Shown here piece after piece: positions 1-11,519 of a stretch of DNA of 64,000 bases. The stretch's first letter is position 1, and each line of letters opens with the position of its first letter. The stretch comes from Portulaca oleracea (Eukaryota > Streptophyta > Magnoliopsida > Caryophyllales > Portulacaceae). The notes under the pieces are model-generated. The model ran no database searches. It was not told the origin of the DNA and saw only the letters and a list, made by a program, of their open reading frames with translations. The DNA is taken from positions 28,733,679-28,797,678 of the forward strand of contig CM055893.1 in the NCBI GenBank assembly GCA_029582165.1, written 5' to 3'. Position numbers and translations under genes: made by a program.

Positions 1-399
1 CCTGTGCTGACCTTGTCACAGCCTGTGCTAATATGAAAAATCAGCAGAAATGATTTTCAGGCAGCAGCACAGCCCGTGTTGACTTTGCACAGCCTGTGCC
101 AAACCCTTTTTCTCTTTTTTCTTCAACAAATCTTGTGCTAAGGGTTGTGCTAGTTGGCCTTCTCTTTATGTCTTTATTCTTCCACCTTCCATTGCTCCTT
201 GCTCTCTTCCTAATCGTCATTAAAAGCGTCGATCCTCAATTATAAGGGGTAAGAACACCTAAATACAAGGAAATTCACACACTTAGTTATAAATGAAGGA
301 AGTAAATGATTCTAACTTATAAATTAGGGAAAAAGAGCTTGAAAGGCGAAAACTAGCATAGAAAAGAAGGCTAAAAACTGGTAAAAATTCGGTTTATCA
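1..399 (-). mobile_element. Element F: partial 3' LTR (Ty3/gypsy, Athila/Tat-like), cut by window start
   Basis: Read on the minus strand, a polypurine tract (400-412) is followed directly by TGATAAACCG, the usual TG start of an LTR, so this is the U3 part of a 3' LTR whose remainder lies outside the window. It contains short palindromes such as GCACAGCCTGTGC (87-99) and CACAGCCTGTG (17-27), comparable to the U3 palindromes of the other LTRs here. No TATA box is visible in the part present. Its sequence does not match the LTR of element A to its right, although no boundary LTR lies between them. Confidence 0.6.
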
Positions 400-1302
400 A
401 CCCCCCTCCCCCATGCTTACTCCTTGCTTGTCCCCAAGCAAGATCATCATCAAGTACTAAAGGAATAGGGGAGGAAGAAAATCAATGTCTCCCTCCTCAA
501 GTGGAAGGGCATACCAGACAACCAAAACAAGTGCACACAAAGGTTTCCATAGCATGGTCGAGAATCAAATTGAGACCAAATTGTAGTTCAAATCAAGATT
601 GCAAAACCTAGTAAGCAACACAACCAATCTATCTCAACCCTAATGCAATCAAGTTCCATTCAAATGCTTGGCGAACTAGTTGGGATCAGTAGGACCTCAA
701 TTTAGGGTATGTGGATCACTCCCCTCATGTGTTTGAAAATGTAATGGTGGTTCTCTCAATACTCTCCCAAAACAAGCAGGCTACCATAAGCTTGCTAAAA
801 TTCTCAATTCTCCACCACTGGAGACAAACCATGCAAATTTTCCAATCAAGAAGACTTATAAATGGGTTGTCATGAGGCTTGGGTTAAGGGAAAGGAGAGG
901 AAAATAATTTTGGGAATGTGGAGCTTAAAAGCCAAAGTTAGGGAGCACAATTATTCTCACCAAACAACAACACTCCTCCAAATATATACATAATTCACAC
1001 CATCACCCCAACCTTTCAAGTAACAAAGGAGCGGAGGTTTTTTCAACGCAATACTATTCTTGCCTTAACAATGAAATCGAATTGAACACTTTATTTCAGA
1101 AGCAATTCTTCTCTTTTTATTTATATTTTTTTAGTTTTTTTTTCTTTTTTTTTGAAAACTTTTTTTCTTTTTGAATTGTTTTCTTTTTTTTCTATCTTGT
1201 TTTTTAGAAAAGAAAAAAAAAGTTACAACTTACAACCAACAATAGAACTTGGCAAGGTAAGTATAATCATTAACACTAATAACCATTTCCACTCAAACTC
1301 CT
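400..1302 (-). mobile_element. Element F: 3' non-coding internal region with polypurine tract and hairpin
   Basis: This stretch has no convincing coding sequence. On the minus strand it ends with the polypurine tract TGGGGGAGGGGGGT (400-412 region) next to the LTR. Just upstream is a perfect 8-bp hairpin, CTTGCTTG-GGGA-CAAGCAAG (423-442). The 1080-1220 part is an A/T homopolymer-rich tract. The fusion with element A's gag lies near 1300-1340. Confidence 0.5.
423..442 (-). other. Hairpin upstream of polypurine tract (element F)
   Basis: Stem CTTGCTTG pairs with CAAGCAAG around the minus-strand loop GGGA. It lies about 10 nt upstream of the polypurine tract. Equivalent hairpins lie at 24731-24747, 26658-26678 and 60922-60942. 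Confidence 0.8.
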
Positions 1303-2492
1303 TTAGAGAACCCACAAACCAATCACCATCAACATCATCTTGACACCCAACAAGGAACGTGCTCCACTAAACCAAGGCTTAAGGATGGGAGTCGGTGAAG
1401 GTTGAGTGGCTTGAGAAATTTGGGGTGGTACAATGTCCTGTTGAGTTGAATGGGAGGATTCTTCTTGGACAAATGAGTGGTGGTCATAAGGTTGAGAAAT
1501 GGGGTTGAATGTAGGATTGATAAACGTGGTATAGTCATAAGCATGCTCTCCAAAAGAATGGGAGAAAAGTGGGTTGAAATATGATGGATAGATAGCATTC
1601 ACACGCTCTACTTGATTAAACTCCCCACATTGATGCTCGGGATGTGGACCCAAACACAACTTATGAGTATGCATATTAAGAACAGAAGTAGATGTAAGGG
1701 TTAGCACACCTTAGGCCACTTTCAAATGCTTAGACGTCTCCTCATTTTCCTTCTCTTTTTGCAATTCGTAAACTTAAGCCAAAAGGAGTGTAATAATAGG
1801 ATCATGTTCTAAAGATAAATCTCCTCTACTAGATTTGCAACCTCCAAAATCAGGAGCATATTGAACGAGCTCATGAAGGAATTTGTCGGCCTCCTCCGCA
1901 GTTTTCTTCAAAAACATCCCTCCGGATGCAATATCGATCGATTCTTTGAGAGAATCAAAGAGTCCACAATAAAAGTGCTGAAGTAGCATCCAGTTGGGTA
2001 GGTTGTGATGCGGGCACTGACGTTGGAGACCTTTGAATCTTCCCCATGCTTCAAAAAGAGTCTCTCCGGGTTCTTGCTTGAAGCTCATATAATAACTTGC
2101 CGGAGTTTACATGTTTTATCAGCCGGGAAGAATCTTTGAAGAAAATCTCTCTTGAGAACCTCCCATGAAGAATAAAATCCAGGTGGGCATATATCAAGCC
2201 ACATCTCAGCTTTCCCTTTCAAAGATAGAGGAAAGAACTTCAACTTTAGATACTCTGAAGATATCCCAGGTATATGCATGAAACTAATGTGCTTCTCGAA
2301 TCTCTCCATATGAGCAATAGGACTCTCGGAAATATCTCCATGAAACGTGCAACACTTCAAGAAGACACAGCTTGAACTCAAATACCACGTCAGGTGGTAA
2401 TGGTGGTAAGATGATAGGGTTGCCTCCCGTACCCGATGATGGAACGGCGTATGATAGAAGGGTATGGTGTGAATCAGCTTGGATTTCACCAA
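1303..2492 (-). pseudogene. gag: Element A gag (Retrotrans_gag family), broken
   Basis: This would encode the capsid-like Gag that packages element RNA. Three minus-strand open segments carry it: 2085-2492, 1774-2088 and 1303-1707. The first has the Retrotrans_gag features AEMWLDICPPG and RDFLQRFFP. The second continues with ETLFEAWGRF, PHHNLPNWMLLQHFYCGL and HELVQYAPDFGG. The third has a Pro/Gln/His-rich tail. Comparison with the gag at 19891-20775 shows a frame shift near 2088, a nonsense codon just after 1774 and a frame change near 2345. Homology stops near 1340, where element F sequence begins. No protease, reverse transcriptase or integrase follows. Assignment to an Athila/Tat-type Ty3/gypsy element rests on the gag and on the adjacent primer site. 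Confidence 0.85.
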
Positions 2493-2663
2493 TTAGGACT
2501 TGAAGCCTCCTACGATGCTCGATAGAACATTAGGGCGTACCTACATGCACCAAGAAGAACCAATAGAAGCATCAAATTCATTGGGATTAGCACAAACTAA
2601 TTTCTAGCGTGAAAGCAATCTCAAATAACCAAAAACTAAGAAACTAAAACTAGGGGTGCTGGC

Positions 2664-2681
2664 TCCCCGGCAACGACGCCA
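2664..2681 (-). other. Primer-binding site, tRNA-Asp type (element A)
   Basis: On the minus strand this reads TGGCGTCGTTGCCGGGGA, one base from TGGCGCCGTTGCCGGGGA, the Athila-type site complementary to the tRNA-Asp 3' end. It lies 3 nt (AAA) from the LTR end and upstream of gag. Confidence 0.85.
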
Positions 2682-2684
2682 TTT

Positions 2685-4224
2685 TGTGTAACGTGGTTTT
2701 GTGGACCTCGGTTTTGTCGTTCTCTCTCAGGGAGCTGGCGACCTTGGTCATAGAAACTAAGTCAATGGTCGGGATGAGATTGCTAAGGTAAGGATATCGT
2801 TTTGAAGGGATCACAACGCAAGAAACAAAGCTAAGGTCGGTCAAGGAATGGAAAATGGGCTTCGGAGGTTTTTGGGATGCAAAACGGGGATGAGGAAATG
2901 GGTTTTGCAACAAGAGAGTAACGAGAAGGGGAAATCAAATGGTAACTACGTTAGAAAATACCCACCAGGCTTCCTCTTTCAAGGATAGTCCGGATTAACT
3001 TCCCCAAAGTCCATCGACAGACCCGGGGGAGTTAATGGAACGGAATTTTCTAGTTAGTTTCTATTCGCTTTCGCGAACTAGAATACTAACTATCCTAATT
3101 CCAACCTTCCAACAAGCATTGGATGTATTCGGGATGCTTTCGCACCCAAATACATCACACTTGAGGGAAGGATAGGATTGGGAAATTGATTTCCCAACTA
3201 ATTACTCACTAAAATTGCTAACCCAAACCTAATCACCCATTCATACCCTTAATTACCCCCTAACCCATAAGGTTTCTAGCAACTAATCATGACACTAACT
3301 ATGCTAACAACATCCAAACCAAACCTAAACATGATTTCTAACATCAAGCAACCATAAACAAGCAAGATAATCAAATAACAAGTAAGAACAATTAAAGAAC
3401 AAGCAAAGTAATTAATAAAGGAGATAAGGGAAGAGAAAACTTATCAAAGTGCTGTAGATGAACAATAGAAAACAATAAAAAGATGACCCAACAATCTTTC
3501 AATTGTTTGAATCTCCAAATCTTCAATAATAAACACAAATCTCCAAAACCCTAGATTAATCTCTCACTAATCTCTCTCTAAAACTCCTAGTTACAAGTTG
3601 GAAATTGTCTAAGTCTATCTCCCCTTGATACCCCTAAGAAATCGTGAAAGAGAGATATATATACAAGTGAAAATTGGTTGGCAAAACGCAGCACTTCAAG
3701 CCGAAAACACGCGCAGGACATAGGGAGACAGTAGTCACGGTCTAGGAGACCGTGGCCACGGTCTCATTCTGTCCAGCGAAATCTGTATGGCGGTTTTTTC
3801 CTTTGAGAGACCGTGGGTACGGTCTGGGAGACCGTGACCTCGGTCTAGAACACCATGGGTACGGTTTGGGGGACCGTGGGCACGGTCTCACTCGGCTAGG
3901 CTCTGACTTCCTTCCTCTTGTTCCTTCCTTCTTTCCAAGGCATGTAACACCCATTTCGAGTATCGTGACGAGTGTTACCTTACTAATTGGCACCAAAGGT
4001 GGGGAAAGTGGTCCCGGGTCAACTCCGCCTCGGCTTTCGGTCTGGCTCGGCTCGGGAAATCACCAAAAATGCTCTAAAATAGTCCTTTTTGCTACTTTTT
4101 GAGTAAAAACTCCAAAATTTACAAAATAACCAAAAACATATTAAAAGATACGAAATTAAACCCCGAAACAAGTCAAAAGCCTAAGAATTAAGGCGGTATT
4201 TAGACACAAATTTGGGTCTAAACA
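2685..4224 (-). mobile_element. Element A 5' LTR
   Basis: The LTR is bounded by the primer site on its left and by a LINE fragment on its right. On the minus strand it starts TGTTTAGACC and ends GTTACACA. A TATA-like TATATATA lies near 3655-3664. Upstream of it (3746-3887) are strong palindromes, including the perfect 20-mer GAGACCGTGGCCACGGTCTC at 3746-3765. The 3000-3250 part is homologous to the R/U5 part of element B's LTR. Small open frames over 3742-4102 are by-products of the palindromic sequence. Confidence 0.8.
3746..3887. repeat. U3 palindrome cluster (element A)
   Basis: Contains GAGACCGTGGCCACGGTCTC (3746-3765, perfect), AGACCGT-GGGT-ACGGTCT (3808-3825) and GACCGTG-GG-CACGGTC (3872-3887). 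It lies 80-230 bp upstream of the LTR TATA box in element orientation. Confidence 0.8.
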
Positions 4225-4475
4225 CGTCCCCAACCCGCCAGTAAAGGCCCTCGTTGAGGAGAGATTTGGTGGCCCAAATACCCTTCCACGCATGCCTAGG
4301 ATTATATCCCAACGCAACTTCCAAAAAAAGAATTTCCAGCAAAGTATTTCGCATGAAAAACTTGATAGAAGAGAGATTCTTTGTTGTGCAGCAATCTCCA
4401 TCCTTGCTTTGCAAGAAGCGCGTCATTGAAGACTTCTAGGCGGCAGAAACCCAAACCACCAAGACATTTAAAATG
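4225..4475 (-). pseudogene. LINE (non-LTR retrotransposon) ORF2 C-terminal fragment
   Basis: Minus-strand translation gives features typical of the region downstream of reverse transcriptase in plant L1-type LINEs: [31 protein letters not shown] and, after a frame shift near 4330, [19 protein letters not shown] and YWRVGD. The coding sequence stops abruptly at the LTR of element A, so A (or its ancestor) inserted into this LINE copy. Nothing of the LINE beyond about 4475 is recognised. Confidence 0.75.
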
Positions 4476-4972
4476 ATTGTGACCTTTTCTGTTTTTTCTT
4501 TAAACATATGGTCTCTAAATATTACTTTTTGGACAATATACATTATAAAATATGATTATCTTCTAATAACGATAGATTATTGTAACTATTTTAACATAAA
4601 TTAGAGAAATAACAAATAAATAAGTTGCGCTTATAGTTTAACAGTTAAAAACTACAATGAAAAGTCACAAATTCTAATAAAGTTGGACTTATAAAATTAA
4701 TTTTTCGGGTCAAACGGGCGGGTCAGGTTTGACCCGCTAATTTTTATGTTCGATGTATTTCGAGTTTATCTGAGAAAATCGAGTTCAAAACACAGAATTT
4801 CAAATAGGTTCGGGTCGAGTCAGAAATTATCAGGTTTAGTAATAGCTATGAAAACAAGGGCATTATAAGCAACTAAGCATGGAGATCTAAAAATTTTGTT
4901 CGATCAAAAACATATATAAAATAAAAAAATAGAAGCTTCCCAATATTAAAATGAAATTCGGCAATAGATAAG
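4476..4972. other. AT-rich sequence without recognised features
   Basis: No gene or element boundary is seen. It separates the LINE remnant from element C. The last bases, ATAAG (4968-4972), are the proposed left target duplication of C. Confidence 0.5.
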
Positions 4973-5746
4973 TGTATAGTGGGTTTGTATACCCGGTAAT
5001 TTATCGTTTTTCTCGAGGAGCAAGAGGCCTTGGCTAAAGGTTTTGGTCAAGAACGAATCGAGATTGCGCGCTAAGATCACGAATGGAAGGAGAGTTAACT
5101 AGACTAAACAAATTCAAGGACACAGAAAACCTAAGGTTCAATCAAAGGTGAGGCAATGGTCTTCAGAGGATTTTCAGCACCTGAACGGGATCAAGGAAGT
5201 AGGTTTTGCATTAAGAGAGCAATAAGAGAGGAAAATCAAATGACAATTCCGTTAGAAAAACCCATCGGTCTCCCCCTTTCAGGAATATCCCGGATTAACT
5301 ACCTCCAAGTCCACCATGGACCCGGAGGGTTAACGGAACAGAATTCCCTAGTTGGTCTCCTTCCCATTTTCATAGGGGAGTAGCCACTATCCGATCTCCA
5401 TCCTTCCATGACAAGCGTTCGATGTATTTGGGAACTTTCGGATCCAAATACATCACATCTGCAAGAAGGATTGGAGTGCGAAAGTGATTTCCAACCTAAT
5501 TACTCACTAACAATGTTAACCCACTCCTGATCTCCTATTCATACCCCTAATTACCCCCTAACCCATGGGGATCTAGCCAATAATCATAATTAACACTAAG
5601 CTAACAACATCCATTCCAACCCTAAGCATGAGTCCTAAGAACGATCAAGCAATTACAAAGCAAAGCAATCTTAAACAAAGCACCAAATATCCAAGCAATC
5701 AGCACGTAATTAAGCAAATGACAAAGGAAAGTAGAATAAGGAAACC
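4973..5746 (-). mobile_element. Element C 3' LTR, piece 1
   Basis: Homologous to 40261-41028 of C's 5' LTR, including the segment around GGCCTTGGGTAAAGGTTTTG and the CTAACCCATGGGG block. It stops at GTAGAATAAGGAAA, exactly where element G begins; the 5' LTR continues there with GATATCACC. Confidence 0.75.
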
Positions 5747-7971
5747 TGTGGACATTTTTCCTCGCCATTCGGGCTTCCGAACGTCCACGTTAGGATTGGG
5801 GGTGTGATTTGTTGATTCGTGCTTTCCCTTTACTTAGGAAAATCAGACTCACATTTCATGAATAATATCTTGTAAAATCACTTTCCCTTTACTTGGGCAT
5901 TTTATGAGTCCTTGAATTAAACCTTTAAGAGTGAACATCCACTTGTTCCAAACTCTTCTAAATTTAACCCAATTCGCTCATTTAAACGTTAGGCTCGGAA
6001 GAGAGTGAGTTATGCAAATATTATTTAGAAATATAAGAGAGAAACCCTAAAGTTGCATCGATACATTGTAAAACCATGTTTAACCATAGTTTATGAAACC
6101 CTCAATATGTTTTATTTCGAAATGGGAGTCGCCACTCGACTTTTTAAGGGAAAAGCCAAGACAAAACCAAAAGGAAAATAAAGAAAGACTCCGCCTGCGA
6201 AACCCAAGAATGGATCCGGTGGTAAGGCTACGAACTCGAAAAGTAAACTTTAAGAGTTCGCCTCTCACAAAAGGAAAGACTCTACTAAAAGTTTAAGAAT
6301 GTGCTTTCGATAAAGTTTCGAAGGAGAATAAATAAGAATTTTATAGAATTATTTCATGGAACATGCAAAAGAATGAAAGAAATAAAGATACATCATGTAC
6401 AACACTTTATTTACATAAAGAACACTTAAAAGCTTACATTATGCCTTTGGAAGGGATGCCTTGCCTAGCCTTTGTTGTAGTAGCCTTTAGATGCCTTGAA
6501 TACTCCTCTTGAACATGCCAAAATGGTGCCAAAAGTGGATTGAGAAAAGTATGGAAATGGGATGAGAAAATGGTAGGAAAAGACTCTTTTTGTGGTGTTT
6601 TGGATAGTAGAAAGATTATGCTTTTTGTGGAGTTTTTAGGGTTTTATGATAATGGAAGGAAGATGAGAATGGAGAGAAGAGGGCTTAAAGAAGTGTAGAA
6701 ATGTAGATAATAATGGTAGGAAAGTGATGAAGAAGGATAGGAGAAACGTAAGAAAAAGGATAGGAAGAAAGACTCTTTTTGTGATGTTTTAGGATAGTTT
6801 TGTGATGTTTTTGGGAGGCTTTATGAGAGATTTATATAGGAGTAAGGAAGGGTAGGATAAGAGTATGGATTAGGGGATTGAATAAGATAGAAGAATGGAT
6901 ATTATGATGGTAAGAATGTGGTGTAAAAGATGATAGAAAAGGTGTAGGAAGAAAAGGCTTTTTTTGTGGGTTTTTGGTGGTGTTTTAGGATGTTTTTGTG
7001 AGGGTTTTATGTAAGAATAGTGGGGATATTATGGGAGTATGGATTAAGAGGTTTAAGAAGATGAAGATAAGGAGATTTGGATAATAAGAGAATGGTGGAA
7101 ATGTGATAGGAAAAGAGTGGTAGAATGATGATACCAGAATAGAGATTACAGAGATGATGAAAGAATGAGAGAGTGGATGAATGAGAGTGTAGGAGGGGAG
7201 GAATGAGTGAATGATTGAGTGAGTTTGGCTACAACAAGAGGGGGTATTTATAGGTGTAGGATAGGCTTAGAATACATGCTCATACATGCAAATTCACACC
7301 CTCGAACTTGCGCAATTGACTAGCACAGACAACTAGGTGGCAAGGGGAGTGTTCTTGGTGGTCGGTTGAGCTGGGAGGCTGAATCTACGGTGTGGACAAC
7401 GTGGAGACCGACCGGCCTATGCAAAAAGGAGGAATGAACCTAATTTCCTTCATACATTCTTGGACGGTGAGAATTTGAATGGGATGTATTCGAAGTCAAC
7501 TGTTCACACTGGACGGTGGAAGCTTATTTGATATATATGAGATGACTTTGAATGCTTTTGTGAGGCTTTGATCTTGAGACCTTTCAGTGGCATTTTGCAT
7601 GTGATCTTTACTTAGCCTTTGCATGGCTTGCATGGTTAAATGAAGCTCAATTGCTTACGTAATGATCATGCATGCAATAGGCTAGGAAATTCACATGTAA
7701 TGGTGCATGTGTGCTTGTCCGAACTTGGGCATGTTGACTGCATGCAAGGAACTGTCTTAGCTCAGTTTTGGCTCGGCTTTGGCTACCCTTATTTTCCTTA
7801 TTTTCTAATTTTTTTACTAAAAATACATAAAAAGGAAGTAATAAAAATTACATTAAAAAGTATATAAAATTTATGCTAAAATCTAGCTTATTGACTGACT
7901 TCTCCTTCTTTATTTCTTCTTCGTATATATAGATATGCCATATATTTATGTGCCAAAATCTGGTGTCTATA
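5747..7971 (-). mobile_element. Element G 3' LTR
   Basis: Near-identical over its length to 15474-17701, except for a small indel near 5820 where the right copy has extra sequence. The minus-strand start reads TATAGACACC where the other copy has TGTAGACACC (a G-to-A change in the TG). TATA box TATTTATA lies at 7245-7252. Short open frames over 6080-6296 recur in both LTRs and are not genes. Confidence 0.8.
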
Positions 7972-7988
7972 GATAGCCCCCACTTTGA
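7972..7988 (-). other. Polypurine tract of element G
   Basis: The minus strand reads AAAGTGGGGGCTATC directly before the 3' LTR, the expected plus-strand primer position. Confidence 0.65.
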
Positions 7989-8377
7989 TTGAGTCCGAGG
8001 ATAGGACGAAGATCAAAGTAGACTTGATTTGATGGACACTGGTTGGGATATGACTTTGGAATGCAAAGCCTAGAGATATAACTTTGGAGTGCAAAGCCTG
8101 TGGTGATGCTTGGAAGCTGAGTCCTACATCATAGTTTTGGGTGGCATGTGCCTCTGTAGGGGTTGATCTCGAGCAAGAATGATGCTCTACTTGAGACGAT
8201 CTCGGACGTTTGATGGCATCCTACTTGATATGATCGCGGACGTTTGATGACGTCCTTCTTGAAAATGTGGGCTAACACTTGGAAGCTAAGTCCTGTGTCG
8301 CGGTTGGAAAACTTGCGCTGATAAGTGTTCTCAGGCGAGAATGACGCCTTACTTGTTGGAGAGATTTTGTCGAACAT
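7989..8377 (-). mobile_element. Element G internal 3' end
   Basis: Non-coding. It contains imperfect repeats of a phrase near CTTGGAAGCTGAGTCCT (about 8110 and 8280) and of GACGTTTGATGGCATCCTAC (8205, 8232). It ends at AACAT (8373-8377), the proposed target duplication of solo LTR H. Confidence 0.4.
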
Positions 8378-8631
8378 TGTAGGAACACCCCAGAAAAATT
8401 CCCGTTCGGGGAAATGTTTTCTCGGATGCGCTACATTTATGATCAAAAGCCGACTAAGTTTTCTTAATCCTTAAATAAGGATATCTTTTATTTTCGAAAT
8501 TCATTTTCGGGGTGATGAAAATTTATTTATTTACAAATCCGTTTTTATTATTTAAATTATCCGTAATTACACAAATTAATTTAACAATAATTTAATTCCG
8601 GCCCAATCACTAAATTGAAGCCCAAAGAGGA

Positions 8632-8699
8632 GCAGACGGGCCATCAGAAAATGCTAAAACCCGCCTAGGTTTTAGCAGATCCTAGGCTGGGCCGTCTGC
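8632..8699. repeat. Nested palindrome 1 in solo LTR H
   Basis: The outer arms GCAGACGG (8632-8639) and CCGTCTGC (8692-8699) enclose a perfect 10-bp stem TGCTAAAACC/GGTTTTAGCA (8652-8661, 8668-8677) with loop CGCCTA. Confidence 0.85.
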
Positions 8700-8714
8700 A
8701 TCCCTGGGCCAGAA

Positions 8715-8773
8715 GAAAATGGGTTGAAATTAATAAAACCCGCCTAGGTTTTATTAATCTCTGGTCCATTTTC
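8715..8773. repeat. Nested palindrome 2 in solo LTR H
   Basis: The outer arms GAAAATGG (8715-8722) and CCATTTTC (8766-8773) enclose a perfect 12-bp stem ATTAATAAAACC/GGTTTTATTAAT (8729-8740, 8747-8758) around the same loop CGCCTA as palindrome 1. Confidence 0.85.
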
Positions 8774-9536
8774 CTCGGGTCCAATCTTAAATTAGCGAAG
8801 GGAAATGAACAAAATTATTTTCTTAAATTATTTTATGCATAAACGAATATTTTAAATAGTTAAACAGATTTATAAAATGTAAAAAGAGTCGCCAGCCGAT
8901 TTAAGGAAATCGACAAACCGTAAAATAAGAAAAGACTCCGGTCTACAAACCCGATTTCTAGATTCGGGGGTAAGGTTACAAATTCGAGAGTTATAAGAAC
9001 TCTCGAATCCGCCTGTTATAAAACAGACTCTACTAAAATCAACATTGAAAAGAAAGAGAGCGGGGAGAAGTTTGATTAATTTCGTGGAATTATTATTCGA
9101 ATCATGCAATATAAAAACAATGCGATTTTCATTTTACAAAATATGTACAAGCACGGAATTAAATAAAGGATTACATGATTAAATACAATAATTTAAATCA
9201 AAGAACCGAACCTTGCTTAAGGTGCAGCGACGACGGATTTGGTCCCTTGAGTTGCTCCTTGATTTGAAACCCGGATGAGAAATGTGGATGGTTTAGGAAA
9301 ATTGGTGTATGGATGGTTAAATGGTTGTGAAGAATATGATTATGGTGGTATCAGAAACATGGAATTATGAAGAGAATTTGAGAGTGGAAGTGAAAATGAG
9401 AGTAGAGTAAGTGATAATAGATGATGATTGTTAGTGAAATGAAGGTGAAATGGAGGGGGTATTTATAGGTGAAAGAGTGAAGGATTTAGAGGGAAATGGA
9501 GGGATCATATCCCACAAATAATGTCATTCAAGGACC

Positions 9537-9850
9537 AAAACCTAGGCAGGTTTTGGGTGGTCAAGGGAAGTCAAGCACATGGGGCAAAGATCAAGGGATT
9601 CAATTGCATGCAGATCATTCATATTTTTTTGGCGCCAGAATCACCAAAGCCTAGGCGGGTTTTGATAATTTTATCACGCGGATCCGTGACGTGGCGCTGA
9701 ATGGCATCGTTTGCTGCTTCGCCCAAAGCCTAGGCGGGGCTTGATTTTTTCTGGGCCGGATCAAACCCTAGGCTTATCCTCTCTGGGCCGGGGACGCTTG
9801 ACGGGCCTGCTTCTGGGCCTGGAAAATGTTAAAACCCGCCTGGGTCATAA
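9537..9850. repeat. U3 palindrome cluster (solo LTR H)
   Basis: Variants of one core recur upstream of the TATA box: AAAACCT-AGGC-AGGTTTT (9537-9554), AAAGCCTAGGCGGGTTTT (9646-9663), AAGCC-TAGGCGG-GGCTT (9726-9742), AAACCCTAGGC (about 9763) and AAAACCCGCCTGGG (about 9831). The AAGCC/GGCTT and AAACC/GGTTT arms show paired changes. Confidence 0.75.
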
Positions 9851-10170
9851 AACTGGCTAAGTGCAACTTCGAACGACCATAACTCTTTCATCCGGACTCC
9901 GATTGAGGCAATTCAAAAGGCGTTGGAAAGCTTATGATGTATACTTTACTCTCATCAAAAGAAATGGGGCCGACGAGACTTGTGGAAAAAATGAGATTTG
10001 AAATGGTGGACATATGTATGTAGAAAGGGTGGAAAATGAAGGCTTTTTGTGGTGGGTTGGCCCGGTAGCTTTTGATTGTGGAAGACCCTTTTGATTTTCT
10101 TTCATGCTAGCCTCTTTTCTTGTTATGCTTGATTTGTACACTTGTCCCAGTACAAAATCCGGTGTCTACA

Positions 10171-11519
10171 AACCTGATGCAGATGACTCGGGGATGTTGA
10201 TGTCGATTTTCGAGTCTTTCCCAGTGTCGATTCCAGTCTTTCCCGGTGTCGATGTTGATGATTGTTGGCATGTTCAATGCCGAGGGACTTTCAGGAAAAT
10301 TCAGGATGAGGAACATCTCGGTCCAGGGGACAAGGAAAAATGGCGGAGGTGCTAGGCCTGAAGGATGTGCTTCTTGGATGCTCACGTAGATGACCTCTAT
10401 TGCTCGCAGATCTACGCTGACGTACGACAAGCCCCTGGTTTGGCGTAGACCCTTGATGATAATGTTCTACTCCAGGAGGACATATTAGGGGTTTGCAAGC
10501 CCCCAACTTAATGTAGACTCTGGATGACTTTGTCCTGATTTGGAGAGCACCTTAGAGATTTGTAAGCCCCTAGTTTCGTGAAGACTGATGATATGATGCA
10601 CGGAGACCATGGAATAGAAGGAGGCGTTGCTTCCTATGTTGTAGTGATGGAAGTCAGTATGTCCTTAGTCGCTAGTGTCGATCTCTCCTTTTGCCTAACT
10701 CGCCCAAAGGGTTTTCAAGTTAGCCTCTCTTTTTCTTTTTTTTTTCTTTTTTTCTTTTCTTTTTCTTTTCTTTCCTTTTTTTCTCTCATTTTTTTTTTTG
10801 AGACTACTAGGACGTCAATGAGAATGAAGATCCAGGACCTTGAAGGATAGGGAGTAGGTGTCCCTCTTAGAAGCTTTCCCCTATAAATGTCTTGAATGAT
10901 GTCACAAGGGTCGCGCGAGATCCTAGTTTAGAGTAGCTTGTTTCTGAGTCTGTTCATGATCATGTATGTTGCTGCCAGTTAGCCGCTGATCCAATGTGGA
11001 TGACTTCTGCTCTTGTTAAGAAATTAGTCGCACTCAGGTATGTTGAGAATGGGCATTAATGATCGAGCTGAAAAGTTCTCTAAGGGTGAGAAGATATTAA
11101 AAGGATAAAAAGAACGCTTAGAAAGTGTTTAGTGAAAGAGATGATGGGAGAGGTATTATTAATGAATGGGATGTGGAGACACTTAAAAATGAACGTGCCT
11201 TAAAAGGGAATGAGAGATGGTCAAATGTGATAAACATCATCTCTTGAGAAAAGGTCAGAACATGGGGATAAAGAGACACTTAGGGACGATGTGTCGTGAA
11301 AGGGTGAGGAGATGGTCAAATGGGGTAGACATCATCTCTTGGGAAAAGGCTGGAACATGGTTGATGGAATAATGTTCAAGTCTGATAGAAGGAAAATGGT
11401 AAATGATGGTGATATAAATTCAGGGTTTCCTCTCCTTTTGCCTACCCCGCCCAAGTGGGTTCAGACTAGCTTTTTATTCTCTCTTTTTTTTATTCTCTCA
11501 AGGACCAGTTTATTCAACG
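10171..11519. mobile_element. Element G internal: short tandem repeats, non-coding
   Basis: Three imperfect 67-bp repeats start near 10431, 10499 and 10566 (AGCCCCTGGTTTGGCGTAGA-like). Two clear copies of a roughly 100-bp unit with GAGATGGTCAAATG and ACATCATCTCTTG lie at about 11205 and 11305. A T-rich tract covers 10724-10800. I see no protein match. Confidence 0.5.

Larger units (their letters stand above)
8378..10170 (-). mobile_element. Solo LTR H (Ogre/Tat-like)
   Basis: A 1,793-bp sequence starting TGTAGGAACACC and ending GGTGTCTACA, flanked by AACAT (8373-8377) and AACCT (10171-10175), a 4/5 target duplication. Its layout matches G's LTR: TATA box TATTTATA at 9460-9467, about 710 bp from the right end, and a shared GACTCCG...GGGGGTAAGG block near 8935-8975. 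No second copy is present, so it is most simply a solo LTR inside element G. Confidence 0.65.

Noticed and set aside
6080..6296. Small open frames also found at 15821-16037
   Set aside because: They are the same position of the two G LTRs, without protein similarity.
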